Assembly: GCF_013184545.1 (NCBI RefSeq)
Contig: NZ_JAAOJA010000001.1
Location: 124,001 to 188,000, forward strand
Source: Pseudomonas tumuqii
GTDB lineage: Bacteria > Pseudomonadota > Gammaproteobacteria > Pseudomonadales > Pseudomonadaceae
Direction of reading: 5' to 3'
DNA length: 64,000 bases
Of this stretch, positions 12,502 through 20,644 are shown piece after piece. The translations under genes were made by a program, and so were the position numbers. Under the pieces are notes generated by a model. That model saw only the letters and a program-made list of their open reading frames with translations, ran no database searches and was not told where the DNA came from. How positions within the stretch are numbered: the stretch's first letter is position 1; the number at the start of each line of letters is the position of its first letter.

Positions 12502-13725
12502 TCAGGGGCCTGGCGCGGTCGCCAGGCCTTGCTGCCGGTCCAGGCTATTGGCCATGCGCAGCAGCAGGCGGTGGCCGATGCTGTTGCTCCAGTTGAAGCT
12601 GTTCTGCAGCACCACCACGGCGGTCTTGTGGCGGCTGTCCAGGCCCAGGTAGCTGGAATAGCCCGCCACCAGACCGACCTGATAGGTGAGCTGCTGGCCG
12701 TGGATGGTATCGACTATCCAGGCGATCGCCGGGGCTTCCCTGGGCCGCTCGAGACGCACCCGCAGGCTGTCGCGCAAGGCCGCGTCGCGCTGTGCATCGC
12801 CACTGCCGTGCAGGTGCGCGGCGGCGTAGTCGAGCAGGTCGTCGGCGTTGGAGTAGAGCGCCGCGGAGCCGTGCAGGATGTCGCTGAACTGCCAGTCGGG
12901 AACCGGGCGGCCACGGCGGATGAACTTCGGCTGGTCGCCGGCATGCCCGCGGGCGCGTTCGGCATAGCCGGCCAGTTGCTGCGGCTGGTAGCTGGTATTG
13001 CTCAGCTGCAGCGGGCCGAGGATGCGCTCGGCGGCCAGCTCATCGATGCTCTTGCCGCTGCGCCGCTCCAGTACGTGGCTGAGCAGGGCGTAACCGATAT
13101 TCGAATACTGCGGCGCCACCTGCCTGGGCTTGCTGAAGTCGGCCAGGTAGTCGAGCAGATAGGCTTGGTCGAAATGCCGGTAGAAGCTATTGCCGGTGAA
13201 CAGGTATTCGATGAAGTAGCCGAGGGTGCGCGGGGTCATCGGCTGGCGCGGCAGGCCGGCGCTGTGGGTGGCCAGTTGCAGCAGGGTGATGGCGCGGGCG
13301 TCCTCGCTCAGCGGCGTGCCGGCCGGCAGCAGCTGTTCGAGGTCGTCATCCCAGCCGAGCAGGCCGTCCTGTACCAGCATGGCGGCGAGGTTGCCGACCA
13401 GGCCCTTGCTCAGCGAACCCACGGCGAACAGGGTCTCGCCGTCCGGGCGGATGCCGCTGAGGGAGTCGCTGACGCCATAGCCAAACACCTGCTTGCGACC
13501 ATCGGCGCTCAGCACCCCGACCACCATGCCGGGCGTACGCTTGCCGTCGATCAGCGGCTGGGCCAGGGCATCCACCTGGGTGCGCAGGTCACCGGGGTTG
13601 GCGATTGCATATTGAGTGCGCTCGGGGGGATCGATCTGCTGTTGCGAGAGGGTGCCGCAGGCGCTCAGAGCAAGTACGAGCAGGACGGCGCCGAGGCTTG
13701 TGGCGGCTGGATAAATACTCGACAC
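12502..13725 (-). CDS. Beta-lactamase-family serine hydrolase (lipoprotein)
   Basis: Probable class C beta-lactamase/esterase-fold hydrolase anchored as a lipoprotein. The signal peptide ends in the lipobox LSAC (Cys about residue 23). The catalytic motif SLSK (S-x-x-K) occurs in FAVGSLSKGLVGN and the YSN motif in QYSNIGYALL, both typical of this fold. A late motif corresponding to KTG is not obvious; HKTAVVVLQN may play that part. The protein is 407 residues. The start is GTG 13725 with a weak ribosome site. Substrate is unknown: it could be an esterase or peptidase rather than an antibiotic resistance enzyme. It lies convergent to hemE and 126 bases downstream of another minus-strand gene. 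Confidence 0.8.
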   Translation of the reverse strand: MSSIYPAATSLGAVLLVLALSACGTLSQQQIDPPERTQYAIANPGDLRTQVDALAQPLIDGKRTPGMVVGVLSADGRKQVFGYGVSDSLSGIRPDGETLFAVGSLSKGLVGNLAAMLVQDGLLGWDDDLEQLLPAGTPLSEDARAITLLQLATHSAGLPRQPMTPRTLGYFIEYLFTGNSFYRHFDQAYLLDYLADFSKPRQVAPQYSNIGYALLSHVLERRSGKSIDELAAERILGPLQLSNTSYQPQQLAGYAERARGHAGDQPKFIRRGRPVPDWQFSDILHGSAALYSNADDLLDYAAAHLHGSGDAQRDAALRDSLRVRLERPREAPAIAWIVDTIHGQQLTYQVGLVAGYSSYLGLDSRHKTAVVVLQNSFNWSNSIGHRLLLRMANSLDRQQGLATAPGP

Positions 13726-13851
13726 GGGACTACAAGGCCTTATATCGGCCGCTACGCAGAGCGCGGCGGCAATACCGCGATGACCGGGACTTCGGCGCCG
13801 AGCGCAACTGCCGCGGTGGACGCCGAAGGCGGGGTAGGACTACCGGCAGTG

Positions 13852-14295
13852 CTACTGGACCTTGGCCAGGTTGCCCTTGAGGGCGACCCCGGCCATGAGC
13901 GCGCCGGCGTGGCATTCGTACTTCTGGCTGTTCTTGTATTCGACGTGCTTGTAGTTGCTGGCGAGATCCACCACGGCATTGGCGCCGGCCGCCTTGGCCG
14001 CGTTCTGCAGGCGGATCAGGGCCGATTGCAGGACCCAGCGGCAGGCGGCTTCGTCGCTCTTGTTGAAGGCGTTGGTCTTCTGGCTGGTGGTGACCCCGGA
14101 TTGGAGAATGCTGACCTTGCCCGCCGGCTTGGTGCCGGCCAGGTAGAACTTCACGCTGCCATCCAGGCGCCCGGCATTCAGCGCCTCCTGGACGACGGCG
14201 TCGAACGGCAGGAAGTGGGCGGTGTCCCGGGCCTGGCTGACGGCTGGGAACAGGCTCAGGCAGGCTACGGCGAGGATCCAGGGTTTGGCGTTCAT
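13852..14295 (-). CDS. Small secreted protein of unknown function
   Basis: 147 residues with a clear Sec signal peptide (MNAKPWILAVACLSLFPAVSQA, cleavage near residue 22). The mature part has the conserved-looking segments DGSVKFYLAGTK, TNAFNKSDEAACRW, AGANAVVDLASNYK and YECHAGALMAGVALKG, with paired cysteines (ACRW and ECHAG). I recognise this as a family often labelled 'excinuclease ATPase subunit' in databases, which is clearly a misnomer for a short secreted protein. The role is unknown. The start is an ATG preceded by AAGGAG (revcomp of CTCCTT). It lies 139 bases downstream of the last pigment-cluster gene. Confidence 0.75.
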   Translation of the reverse strand: MNAKPWILAVACLSLFPAVSQARDTAHFLPFDAVVQEALNAGRLDGSVKFYLAGTKPAGKVSILQSGVTTSQKTNAFNKSDEAACRWVLQSALIRLQNAAKAAGANAVVDLASNYKHVEYKNSQKYECHAGALMAGVALKGNLAKVQ

Positions 14296-14434
14296 GGGTT
14301 GCTCCTTGTTATGAGGCTTTACTGGGAAATTGTGAAAAAACTCTCGCCTACTGCGACTGCCTCCCGGCGCCTGCTGCTGACGTTGCGCAACAGGTTAACT
14401 GCCGGGGCTGGCTAATCCGGCCAGCTCTCCGCTC

Positions 14435-15661
14435 TCAGCTCCAGCGGCGGAAGATCAACGAGGTGTTGACCCCGCCGAAGGCGAAGTTGTTGTTCATCAC
14501 GTACTGGTTGCTCATCCGGCGGAACTCGCCGCGCAGGTAATCCAGCTCGCCACAGGCCGGGTCGATGTCGTCGAGGTTGAGGGTGGGTACGTAGCTGTCC
14601 GAGTTCATCATCTCGATGCTGAACCAGGATTCCAGGGCGCCGCAGGCACCCAGGGTGTGGCCGAGGAAACTCTTCTGCGAGCTGATCGGCATCTGTGCGC
14701 CGAACAGGCCGCTGGTGGCCAGGGATTCGGCGACGTCACCCTGCTCGGTGGCGGTGCCGTGGCCGTTGACGTAGCCGATGGCAGCCGGCACCAGGCCGGC
14801 ATCGTCCAGGGCCAGCTGCATGGCGCCGCGCATGGTCACCAGCTCCGGCTTGGTGGCATGCTGGCCGTCGGAGTTGCAGCCGAAGCCGACGATCTCGGCA
14901 TGGATGTGGGCGCCACGGGCCAGGGCGTGCTGCAGTTCTTCCAGCACCAGCATGCCGGCGCCTTCGCCGATCACCAGGCCGTCGCGAGCGCTGTCATAGG
15001 GCCGTGGTGAGCTCTGCGGGGCGTCATTCTTCAGGCTGGTGGCGTAGAGCGCGTCGAACACCATGGCTTCGGTCGGGCAGAGTTCCTCGGCACCGCCGGC
15101 GAGCATCAGCGGCAAGCGGCCGAACTTGATCGCCTCGTAGGCGTAGCCGATGCCCTGGCTGCCGCTGGTGCAGGCGCTGGAGGTCGGGATCAGGCGGCCC
15201 TTGAGGCCGAAGAAGATGCTGATATTGGCCGCCGTGGTGTGCGGCATCATGCGGATATAGGAGTTGGCGTTGAGGCCGTCGGCCACCGAGTTGAGCAGCA
15301 TGTTGCCGAAGGCCTTGATGTCCTCGGTGCTGCCGGTGGAGGAGCCGCAGGCCACGCCCATGCGCCCATCCGTGATCGACTCGTCGCCGAGCAGGCCGGC
15401 ATCGTCCAGCGCCCGTTCGGCGGCCAGCACCGCCAGCTTGGCCACCCGGCCCATGCTGCGCAGCTGCCTGCGGGTCCAGTGCGTGGGCACCGCGAAGTCA
15501 TCGATTGGCCCGCCGAGGCGGGTGTTCAGTTCCGTGAAACGATCCCACTCGTGCATGTAGCGGATGCCGCTCTTGCCGGCCCGGAAGTTCGCCTCGATGC
15601 TCGCCCAGTCACTGCCCAGCGAGGTGATGCCGGCCATGCCGGTGACTACGACTCGTTTCAT
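14435..15661 (-). CDS. Beta-ketoacyl-ACP synthase (aryl polyene KS, ApeR-like)
   Basis: KAS II/FabF-type condensing enzyme, 408 residues, with a complete Cys-His-His triad: Cys in SSACTSGS, His in NGHGTATEQGD, and His in FLGHTLGACGA. The C-terminal NNNFAFGGVNTSL loop is the usual family signature. The start is ATG 15661 (MKRVVVTGMAGI), which overlaps the stop of the upstream ketoreductase by one base (TGATG), indicating translational coupling. It is the last gene of the pigment operon. By position and type it corresponds to the ApeR ketosynthase of aryl polyene clusters and should elongate the polyene chain on an acyl carrier protein; the exact partner relations are inferred. Confidence 0.88.
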   Translation of the reverse strand: MKRVVVTGMAGITSLGSDWASIEANFRAGKSGIRYMHEWDRFTELNTRLGGPIDDFAVPTHWTRRQLRSMGRVAKLAVLAAERALDDAGLLGDESITDGRMGVACGSSTGSTEDIKAFGNMLLNSVADGLNANSYIRMMPHTTAANISIFFGLKGRLIPTSSACTSGSQGIGYAYEAIKFGRLPLMLAGGAEELCPTEAMVFDALYATSLKNDAPQSSPRPYDSARDGLVIGEGAGMLVLEELQHALARGAHIHAEIVGFGCNSDGQHATKPELVTMRGAMQLALDDAGLVPAAIGYVNGHGTATEQGDVAESLATSGLFGAQMPISSQKSFLGHTLGACGALESWFSIEMMNSDSYVPTLNLDDIDPACGELDYLRGEFRRMSNQYVMNNNFAFGGVNTSLIFRRWS

Positions 15662-16389
15662 CAACACAACCCACCGTTTACCGAGAGGACCTGACGGGTA
15701 ATGTAGGCCGCCTCCTCGGACATCAGAAAATTCACCGCCCCGGCCACTTCTTCCGGGGTACCCATGCGCGCGGCGGGGATCATCTTGAGGATTTCCTCCA
15801 GCGGCAGGTTGTCGTCGAGCATCTCGGTGTCGATCAAGCCCGGTGCCACGCAGTTGACCGTGATCCGGCGCTTGCCCAGCTCGATTGCCAGGGCCTTGGC
15901 CGCGCCGATCACCCCGGCCTTGGACGCGCTGTAGTTGACCTGGCCGCGGTTGCCGATCAGCCCGGATACCGAGGTGATGCAGACGATGCGTCCCGGCTGG
16001 CGCCGGCGGATCATCGGCATGCACAGCGGGTGCAGGACATTGTAGAAACCGTCGAGATTGGTGCGCAGCACCTGATCCCAGTCGTCTTCGCTCAGCGCCG
16101 GAAAGGCGCCGTCGCGGGTCAGCCCGGCGTTGCACACCACGCCGTAGTAGGCGCCGTGCTGCGCCACATCCGCCTCGAGGACCGTCCGGCAAGCGCTACG
16201 CTCGGCGACATCGAACTGCAGGATGCGCGCCTGACGACCCAGTGCCTGGATCTGCGCCTGCACCGCCGCGGCCTCATCGCGCCGCGCGCGGCAGTGCAGG
16301 ACGATATCGAAGCCGGCCCGGGCCAGACGCAGGGCGATGGCCCGGCCGATGCCGCGGCTGGAGCCGGTAACCAGGATCGGATCAGTCAT
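15661..16389 (-). CDS. 3-oxoacyl-ACP reductase (ApeQ/FabG-like)
   Basis: Short-chain dehydrogenase, 242 residues, expected to reduce the 3-keto group after each condensation, before dehydration to a double bond. It has the NADPH motif TGSSRGIG (residues 8-15), NAG in CNAGLTRDG, catalytic Ser in CITSVSGLIG, and Y-x-x-x-K in VNYSASKAG. The ATG at 16389 has only a weak site (GAGAGATCGCCC). The first ~13 codons are duplicated 94 bases upstream (separate entry), so the present start appears to have been displaced from an original ATGA overlap with the dehydratase gene. Confidence 0.9.
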   Translation of the reverse strand: MTDPILVTGSSRGIGRAIALRLARAGFDIVLHCRARRDEAAAVQAQIQALGRQARILQFDVAERSACRTVLEADVAQHGAYYGVVCNAGLTRDGAFPALSEDDWDQVLRTNLDGFYNVLHPLCMPMIRRRQPGRIVCITSVSGLIGNRGQVNYSASKAGVIGAAKALAIELGKRRITVNCVAPGLIDTEMLDDNLPLEEILKMIPAARMGTPEEVAGAVNFLMSEEAAYITRQVLSVNGGLC

Positions 16390-16483
16390 GGGCGATCTCT
16401 CGAATATGTGCCAGGCAACTTGCCGCGTTGGCGCGGGCTAGATGACCGCGGCTGGAGCCGGTAAGCCGAATCGGGTCGGTCAT
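16382..16483 (-). pseudogene. Duplicated 5' fragment of the ketoreductase gene
   Basis: A 33-codon reading frame beginning MTDPIRLTGSSRGH sits exactly where the ketoreductase should begin, with its ATG overlapping the dehydratase stop (ATGA). It repeats the ketoreductase N-terminus (MTDPILVTGSSRGI) and then diverges into unrelated codons that run to a stop at 16382, 8 bases inside the real gene. The two ATGs are 94 bases apart. It looks like a short tandem duplication/insertion scar that the downstream full copy has survived. It may still serve as a leader peptide coupling translation. Confidence 0.75.
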
Positions 16484-16944
16484 GGCGTGCACTCCTCGGG
16501 TTGTTCTTGCAGGTAGTTGGCCGCGTGCGGTGGGCAGAAGACGTTGAGGCGCGCCTCGGCATGGATGCCGGGGCCGCGCAGGTGGCATTCGAACACGCCC
16601 ATGCCATTGTCGTCCTGCAGCGAGCGCCGGGCCTGGATCTGCAGTTCGCTGCCGGCGGGGAAGCGCTCGACATTGCATTGGAAATTGCGCGTGCCGAGGA
16701 GAAAGCCCAGCGCCACCGGCATGCCCGCCTGGCGCGCCCGGCAGCCGGCGTAGGCGGCCACGCTCTGCGCCATCAGCTCGATGCCGACCCAGGCCGGCAG
16801 GCTGCCGTCGGCTTGATTGAACAGGCCGCCGGGGCGCACGCTCAGGCGGGTTTGCACATCCTCTTCGCTGAAGTGCAGTACTTCGTCGAGCAGGATCATG
16901 TCACCGGCATGCGGCAGTAATTCGGCGATCGGCCACAGGCTCAT
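16480..16944 (-). CDS. Hot-dog 3-hydroxyacyl-ACP dehydratase (ApeP-like)
   Basis: 154 residues, similar to the ApeP/FabZ-like dehydratases of aryl polyene clusters. It begins MSLWPIAELLPHAGDMILLDEVL, with His in LPHAG as the probable catalytic residue, and carries a hot-dog helix WVGIELMAQSVAAYAG. It should remove water from 3-hydroxyacyl-ACP to build the conjugated chain. The start ATG 16944 overlaps the stop of the upstream ketosynthase (ATGA), and its own stop overlaps the duplicated ketoreductase start. A longer upstream frame inside the ketosynthase gene is not used. Confidence 0.85.
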   Translation of the reverse strand: MSLWPIAELLPHAGDMILLDEVLHFSEEDVQTRLSVRPGGLFNQADGSLPAWVGIELMAQSVAAYAGCRARQAGMPVALGFLLGTRNFQCNVERFPAGSELQIQARRSLQDDNGMGVFECHLRGPGIHAEARLNVFCPPHAANYLQEQPEECTP

Positions 16945-18152
16945 GGCAGGGCTCCGAGAATCAGCGACAGGTTGCTGCCGCCAAAGGCGAACGAGTTGCT
17001 CATCAGTCGATGCGGGCGTCTGGCGGCTGCGGCGTGCACCTCGACCAGCTGCAGGCGCGGCAGTTGCGGGTCGGCCTGGCCGTCCCACAGATGGGGCGGC
17101 AGGCGCTGATCGCGGTTGTAGGCGCTCAGGGTCAGCCAGCAGAACGCCGCCTCCAGCGCCCCGGCGGCGCCCAGGGTATGGCCGCTCAGCGGCTTGGTCG
17201 AGGAGCAGGGCACACCGTGGGGAAACACGGCCTGCATCGCCAGGCTTTCCATCGCATCGTTGTGCTGGGTGGCGGTGCCGTGCAGGTTCAAATAGTCGAT
17301 CTCCTCGGCGGCTACGCCTGCGGCGGCCAGGGCTTTGCGCATCGCCTGCTGGGCGCCGAGGCCCTCAGGGTGGGGCGCGGAAATATGATGGGCGTCGGAG
17401 CTGGCGCCGCCGCCGAGCAGGGCGATCGGCGGCTCTGCACCGGCTGCTGCTTGGCTCAGTGGCGCGCGGGTCATGACGAACAACGCCGCCGCTTCGCCGA
17501 TATTGATCCCTCGGCGATTCAGCGAGAACGGATTGCAGCGTTCGGCGGCCACCGCCTCCAGCGCGCTGAAGCCGTTCAGGGTCAGGCGGCACAGGCTGTC
17601 CACCCCGCCGCACAGCACGGCATCGCACACCCCCTGCTGCAGCAGGCGCTGGGCGCTGAGCAGGGCGCGGGCGCTGGAAGTGCAGGCGGTGGACAGGCAG
17701 TAGGCCGGGCCGCTCAAGCCGAGCCACTCGGCGAGAAAGATGGCCGGTGCGGCGATTTCCTGTTGGGCGTAGCAGTAGTCCGCCGGCAGCGCGCCGTCGT
17801 CGACAAAACGGGCAATGCCCTGGCTGGCTTCGTGAATGCCCGAGGTACTGGTGCCGAGCACCACGCCGACCCGGGCGGCACCGTACTGGGCGATGGCGGC
17901 GCGGATCTGCGCCTCGATCTGCAGCGCGGCGGCCAGCAGCAACTGATTGTTGCGGCTGAACGCGGCCTGCATGCCGTTCGGCAGCGGCGGCAGTTCGGCA
18001 CTCACCGCGCCGACCGTCAGGCGGCGGCCAGTGACCCAGCCGTCCTGCGCGCGCATGCCGCTGCCGTCGCCGGCGAACAGGGCATCGGCGACCGCCTGCT
18101 TGCCTTCGCCGAGGGCGCAGATCAGACCGAGGGCGTTGAGGTAGCCGGGCAT
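16941..18152 (-). CDS. Beta-ketoacyl-ACP synthase (ApeO-like)
   Basis: Second full ketosynthase of the cluster, 403 residues, with an intact triad: Cys in LSTACTSSAR, His in LNLHGTATQHND, and His in LSGHTLGAAGA. SNSFAFGGSNLSL is at the C-terminus. It lacks the usual leading RVVVTG and starts MPGYLNALGLICALG. ApeO-type enzymes pair with a catalytically reduced partner to elongate the aryl-primed chain. It overlaps the lipoprotein gene upstream (TGATG) and the dehydratase downstream (ATGA), so it is tightly coupled. Which ketosynthase forms a heterodimer with the short chain-length factor at the other end of the operon cannot be told from sequence. Confidence 0.88.
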   Translation of the reverse strand: MPGYLNALGLICALGEGKQAVADALFAGDGSGMRAQDGWVTGRRLTVGAVSAELPPLPNGMQAAFSRNNQLLLAAALQIEAQIRAAIAQYGAARVGVVLGTSTSGIHEASQGIARFVDDGALPADYCYAQQEIAAPAIFLAEWLGLSGPAYCLSTACTSSARALLSAQRLLQQGVCDAVLCGGVDSLCRLTLNGFSALEAVAAERCNPFSLNRRGINIGEAAALFVMTRAPLSQAAAGAEPPIALLGGGASSDAHHISAPHPEGLGAQQAMRKALAAAGVAAEEIDYLNLHGTATQHNDAMESLAMQAVFPHGVPCSSTKPLSGHTLGAAGALEAAFCWLTLSAYNRDQRLPPHLWDGQADPQLPRLQLVEVHAAAARRPHRLMSNSFAFGGSNLSLILGALP

Positions 18153-18652
18153 CAGGGAATCTCCTGGTCGGAGAGCACGCTGACCCGATAACTCAGGTCT
18201 TGCGCGTGGTTCAGGGTGAAATCCAGGGGCGCACGGTAGCTGATTCGCCAGTCGGGGGTAAGCCGGCGCTGACCATCAGCCAGCAATTGCCAGGTCGCGG
18301 GCGCGTAGCTGGCGGCCAGGGCATCGGTCGGGGTCAGGGCGAACAACAGGGCGGCGAACAGCTCGCGTGCCTCGTCGTTGGGCGGCAGCAGGCCGTCGGC
18401 CCGCCAGGCGCCATCCTGCAACAGCTGGCGCGCCAGGGGCACGCCGAGCGGGTCGAACAGCGACCAGCGCAGGGTTGAGCCTTCGGCTTGCAGCACCAGC
18501 CACCAGAACTGCTGCGCGCCGGCCTGTTCGCGCTGGATGTGCAGGGTCACTGGCAGTGGCGTAGCTAATTCGGGAAGGCTCGAGGGCAGCGGCGTGCGCG
18601 CCGCGCAGGCGCTCAGCAGCAGGCCGATGCCGAGGAGCAGCAGGCACCTCAT
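18152..18652 (-). CDS. DUF3261-type lipoprotein (ApeN-like)
   Basis: 166 residues with a lipoprotein signal (MRCLLLLGIGLLLSAC, lipobox LLSAC). The mature domain (VTLHIQREQAGAQQFWWLVLQAEGS) resembles the DUF3261 lipoproteins found in aryl polyene clusters. It probably sits in the outer or inner membrane and takes part in moving or anchoring the lipid-linked pigment. It overlaps both neighbours by 1-4 bases. The function is inferred from context only. Confidence 0.78.
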   Translation of the reverse strand: MRCLLLLGIGLLLSACAARTPLPSSLPELATPLPVTLHIQREQAGAQQFWWLVLQAEGSTLRWSLFDPLGVPLARQLLQDGAWRADGLLPPNDEARELFAALLFALTPTDALAASYAPATWQLLADGQRRLTPDWRISYRAPLDFTLNHAQDLSYRVSVLSDQEIP

Positions 18653-19377
18653 GGCTGGGGTTGCTCCAGCGGCTTGCGCGCCATCAGGTTGACCAGGGTC
18701 TCGTCACGCTGGCCAACTGGTTTGGGCTGGCGCAGGCCCCAGCGTTCGAGCAGGCCGAAGTCCTGAGCCCGGCTCCACCACAGGTAGGGGTAGGAGACGT
18801 TGCGCTCGGCAAACTCGAAGCCCTGCTCGCGCAGCATGTCGAGGTACTGCCCGGCGCTCTTTTGCACCTGCATCGGATGGCGGAACAGCCAGCGGATCAC
18901 CCAGGTATCGATATAGAACCTGGTGGACTCGGCGAACAGCAGCAGGCCGCCGGGCTTGAGCACGCGCCAGAATTCGCCGAGGGTGCGTTCCTGCTCGACC
19001 AGGTGGTGGAAGGTCTGGTGGCAGAAGAGGATGTCGACGCTGGCATCGTTCAGCTGGATCGCCGCGCAATCACTGGCGAGCAGACGTACGGGCAGGCCCT
19101 GGCGCTCGGCTTCGCGACGCGCACAGGCGAGGCTGTGCGGGTCGGCATCCAGGCCGATCAGTTGCGCCGGGGCGAACGCCGCCTGCAGCAGGCCGAAGGA
19201 CTTGCCCTGGCCACAGCCGGCATCCAGCAGCACCGCGGCCCTGGGCAGCGGCGCGTCGATCAGGCGCTTGAGGTCGTCGATCGCCACACGCAGCACGTGC
19301 TGCTGCCAGACATGGCTCTGCAGGAACCAGAAACCGAAAGCGGTTTCTTCGACATAGGTGGCGGCGGCGCGGGTCAT
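18649..19377 (-). CDS. Class I SAM-dependent methyltransferase
   Basis: 242 residues with SAM-binding motif I LLDAGCGQGKSFGLL, the acidic residue in LIGLDADP, and motif VDILFCHQTFHHL, followed by FWRVLKPGGLLLFAEST. In aryl polyene clusters an enzyme of this kind methylates the aromatic head group. The start is set at ATG 19377 because AAGGAAG lies 6 bases upstream; in-frame starts further up overlap the flavoprotein gene. The gap to that gene's stop is 13 bases. O- versus C-methylation cannot be decided. Confidence 0.85.
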   Translation of the reverse strand: MTRAAATYVEETAFGFWFLQSHVWQQHVLRVAIDDLKRLIDAPLPRAAVLLDAGCGQGKSFGLLQAAFAPAQLIGLDADPHSLACARREAERQGLPVRLLASDCAAIQLNDASVDILFCHQTFHHLVEQERTLGEFWRVLKPGGLLLFAESTRFYIDTWVIRWLFRHPMQVQKSAGQYLDMLREQGFEFAERNVSYPYLWWSRAQDFGLLERWGLRQPKPVGQRDETLVNLMARKPLEQPQP

Positions 19378-19390
19378 CGAGCTTCCTTGT

Positions 19391-20644
19391 TCAGACGGCA
19401 TGGGCGGGGGCGCAGAGTTTGGCCAGCACCCGCAGGCGCCGCCTGGAATCCGCGACATAGGGGTTGTTCTGATCCCAGGCGTAGCCGGCTAGGATCGAGC
19501 TGATCATCCGGCGGATGTCCGGCGCGGCGTTCTGATAATGGATCACGTCCTGGAAGGAACCGTCGTACCAGCCCTCGACGTAGACCCGGAAGGTGTCGAT
19601 GCCGCGCTTGAGCGGGATGGCGAAGTCATTTTCCCATTCCACCGCCTCGCCGCACAGCTGCCGATGCAGCACGCCGGCGGCCATGCTCGCGGAGCGCATG
19701 GCGATGGTCACGCCGGAGGAGAACACCGGGTCGAGGAATTCCGCGGCGTTGCCGAGCAGGGCGAAACCCGGCCCGTGCAGGCATTTGACGTTGGCCGAGT
19801 AGCCGCCGAGGGCGCGTGCGGGGGTATCCCAGACGGCGTTCGCCAGCACGCGCTGGAGGCTCGGGGTTTCCGCGACGAACTGCTTGAGACAGGCGTCCAG
19901 ATCCTGCGGTCGCCCTTCGTAGCGCGTCGCCGCGGCGACCACGCCGACCGAGCAGCGGCCGTTGCTGAAGGGGATGGTCCAGAACCACACATCCTGCAGG
20001 GTGGGGTGAGTGGTGATGAGGATTTTCTCACGGTCGAAGCCGCTGTCGGCACTGCGATCCTCGACATGGGTGAACACGGCCTGGCGCACCGGGAAATTCG
20101 AAGGCGTGTCGAGGTCGAGCAGGCGTGGCAGCACCCGGCCGTAACCGCTGCCATCGAGGACGAAGGCGCATTCCACCTGGTATTCGTGGCCATCAGCCAG
20201 CCGGCGTACCGCCAGGCGCGGGCAGGCGCCGCTGAAATCGGCCGCGACTATTTCTTCCTCGTAGCGGATTTCCACGCCCTGCAGCTCGGCCTGATCGGCC
20301 AGCAGGGTGTCGAAGTCGGCGCGCAAGACCTGGTAGGTCGAGCCCTGGCCCTGGGTGAAGCCATCGCGGAAGTCGAAGTCGTTGTAGCGCTCGCCCCAGG
20401 CGAAGGCCGCGCCATGCTTGGTCTGGAAACCGGCCGCCTGCACCGCCGCGAGCATCCCGGCCTCCTCGACGAAGTCCAGGCAGTGCGACAGCAGGCTCTC
20501 GCCGATCGAGAAGCGCGGGAAGCGCTGACGCTCCAGGACCAGCACGTCATGGCCGTTGCGCTTGAGCAGGGCACTGGCGATGGCGCCAGAGGGGCCGGCG
20601 CCGATCACCACGACCTGGCGTTTTTCGAGTTCAGGGGACTTCAT
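19391..20644 (-). CDS. FAD-dependent oxidoreductase with halogenase signatures
   Basis: 417 residues. The Rossmann FAD motif VVVIGAGPSGAIAS is at residues 11-24, and GESLLSHC follows near residue 48. Two marks of flavin-dependent halogenases are visible: WFWTIP at residues 220-225 (the W-x-W-x-I-P signature) and a Lys at residue 76 in KHGAAFAWG, where the halogenases keep their catalytic lysine. A C-terminal FALLGNAAEFLDPVFSSG segment closes the FAD site. It may halogenate the aryl ring, as in the brominated xanthomonadins, or act as a tailoring oxidoreductase of the geranylgeranyl reductase type. It overlaps the next upstream gene by 14 bases. Confidence 0.82.
   Translation of the reverse strand: MKSPELEKRQVVVIGAGPSGAIASALLKRNGHDVLVLERQRFPRFSIGESLLSHCLDFVEEAGMLAAVQAAGFQTKHGAAFAWGERYNDFDFRDGFTQGQGSTYQVLRADFDTLLADQAELQGVEIRYEEEIVAADFSGACPRLAVRRLADGHEYQVECAFVLDGSGYGRVLPRLLDLDTPSNFPVRQAVFTHVEDRSADSGFDREKILITTHPTLQDVWFWTIPFSNGRCSVGVVAAATRYEGRPQDLDACLKQFVAETPSLQRVLANAVWDTPARALGGYSANVKCLHGPGFALLGNAAEFLDPVFSSGVTIAMRSASMAAGVLHRQLCGEAVEWENDFAIPLKRGIDTFRVYVEGWYDGSFQDVIHYQNAAPDIRRMISSILAGYAWDQNNPYVADSRRRLRVLAKLCAPAHAV

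Noticed and set aside
13852..14295. 'Excinuclease ATPase subunit' as a name for the small secreted protein
   Set aside because: Database label I recall for this family, but the protein is short, secreted and has no ATPase motif; left as unknown.
12478..14415. 645-codon plus-strand frame across the serine hydrolase and small secreted protein
   Set aside because: It is antisense to two genes with clear signal peptides and motifs; no family resemblance.
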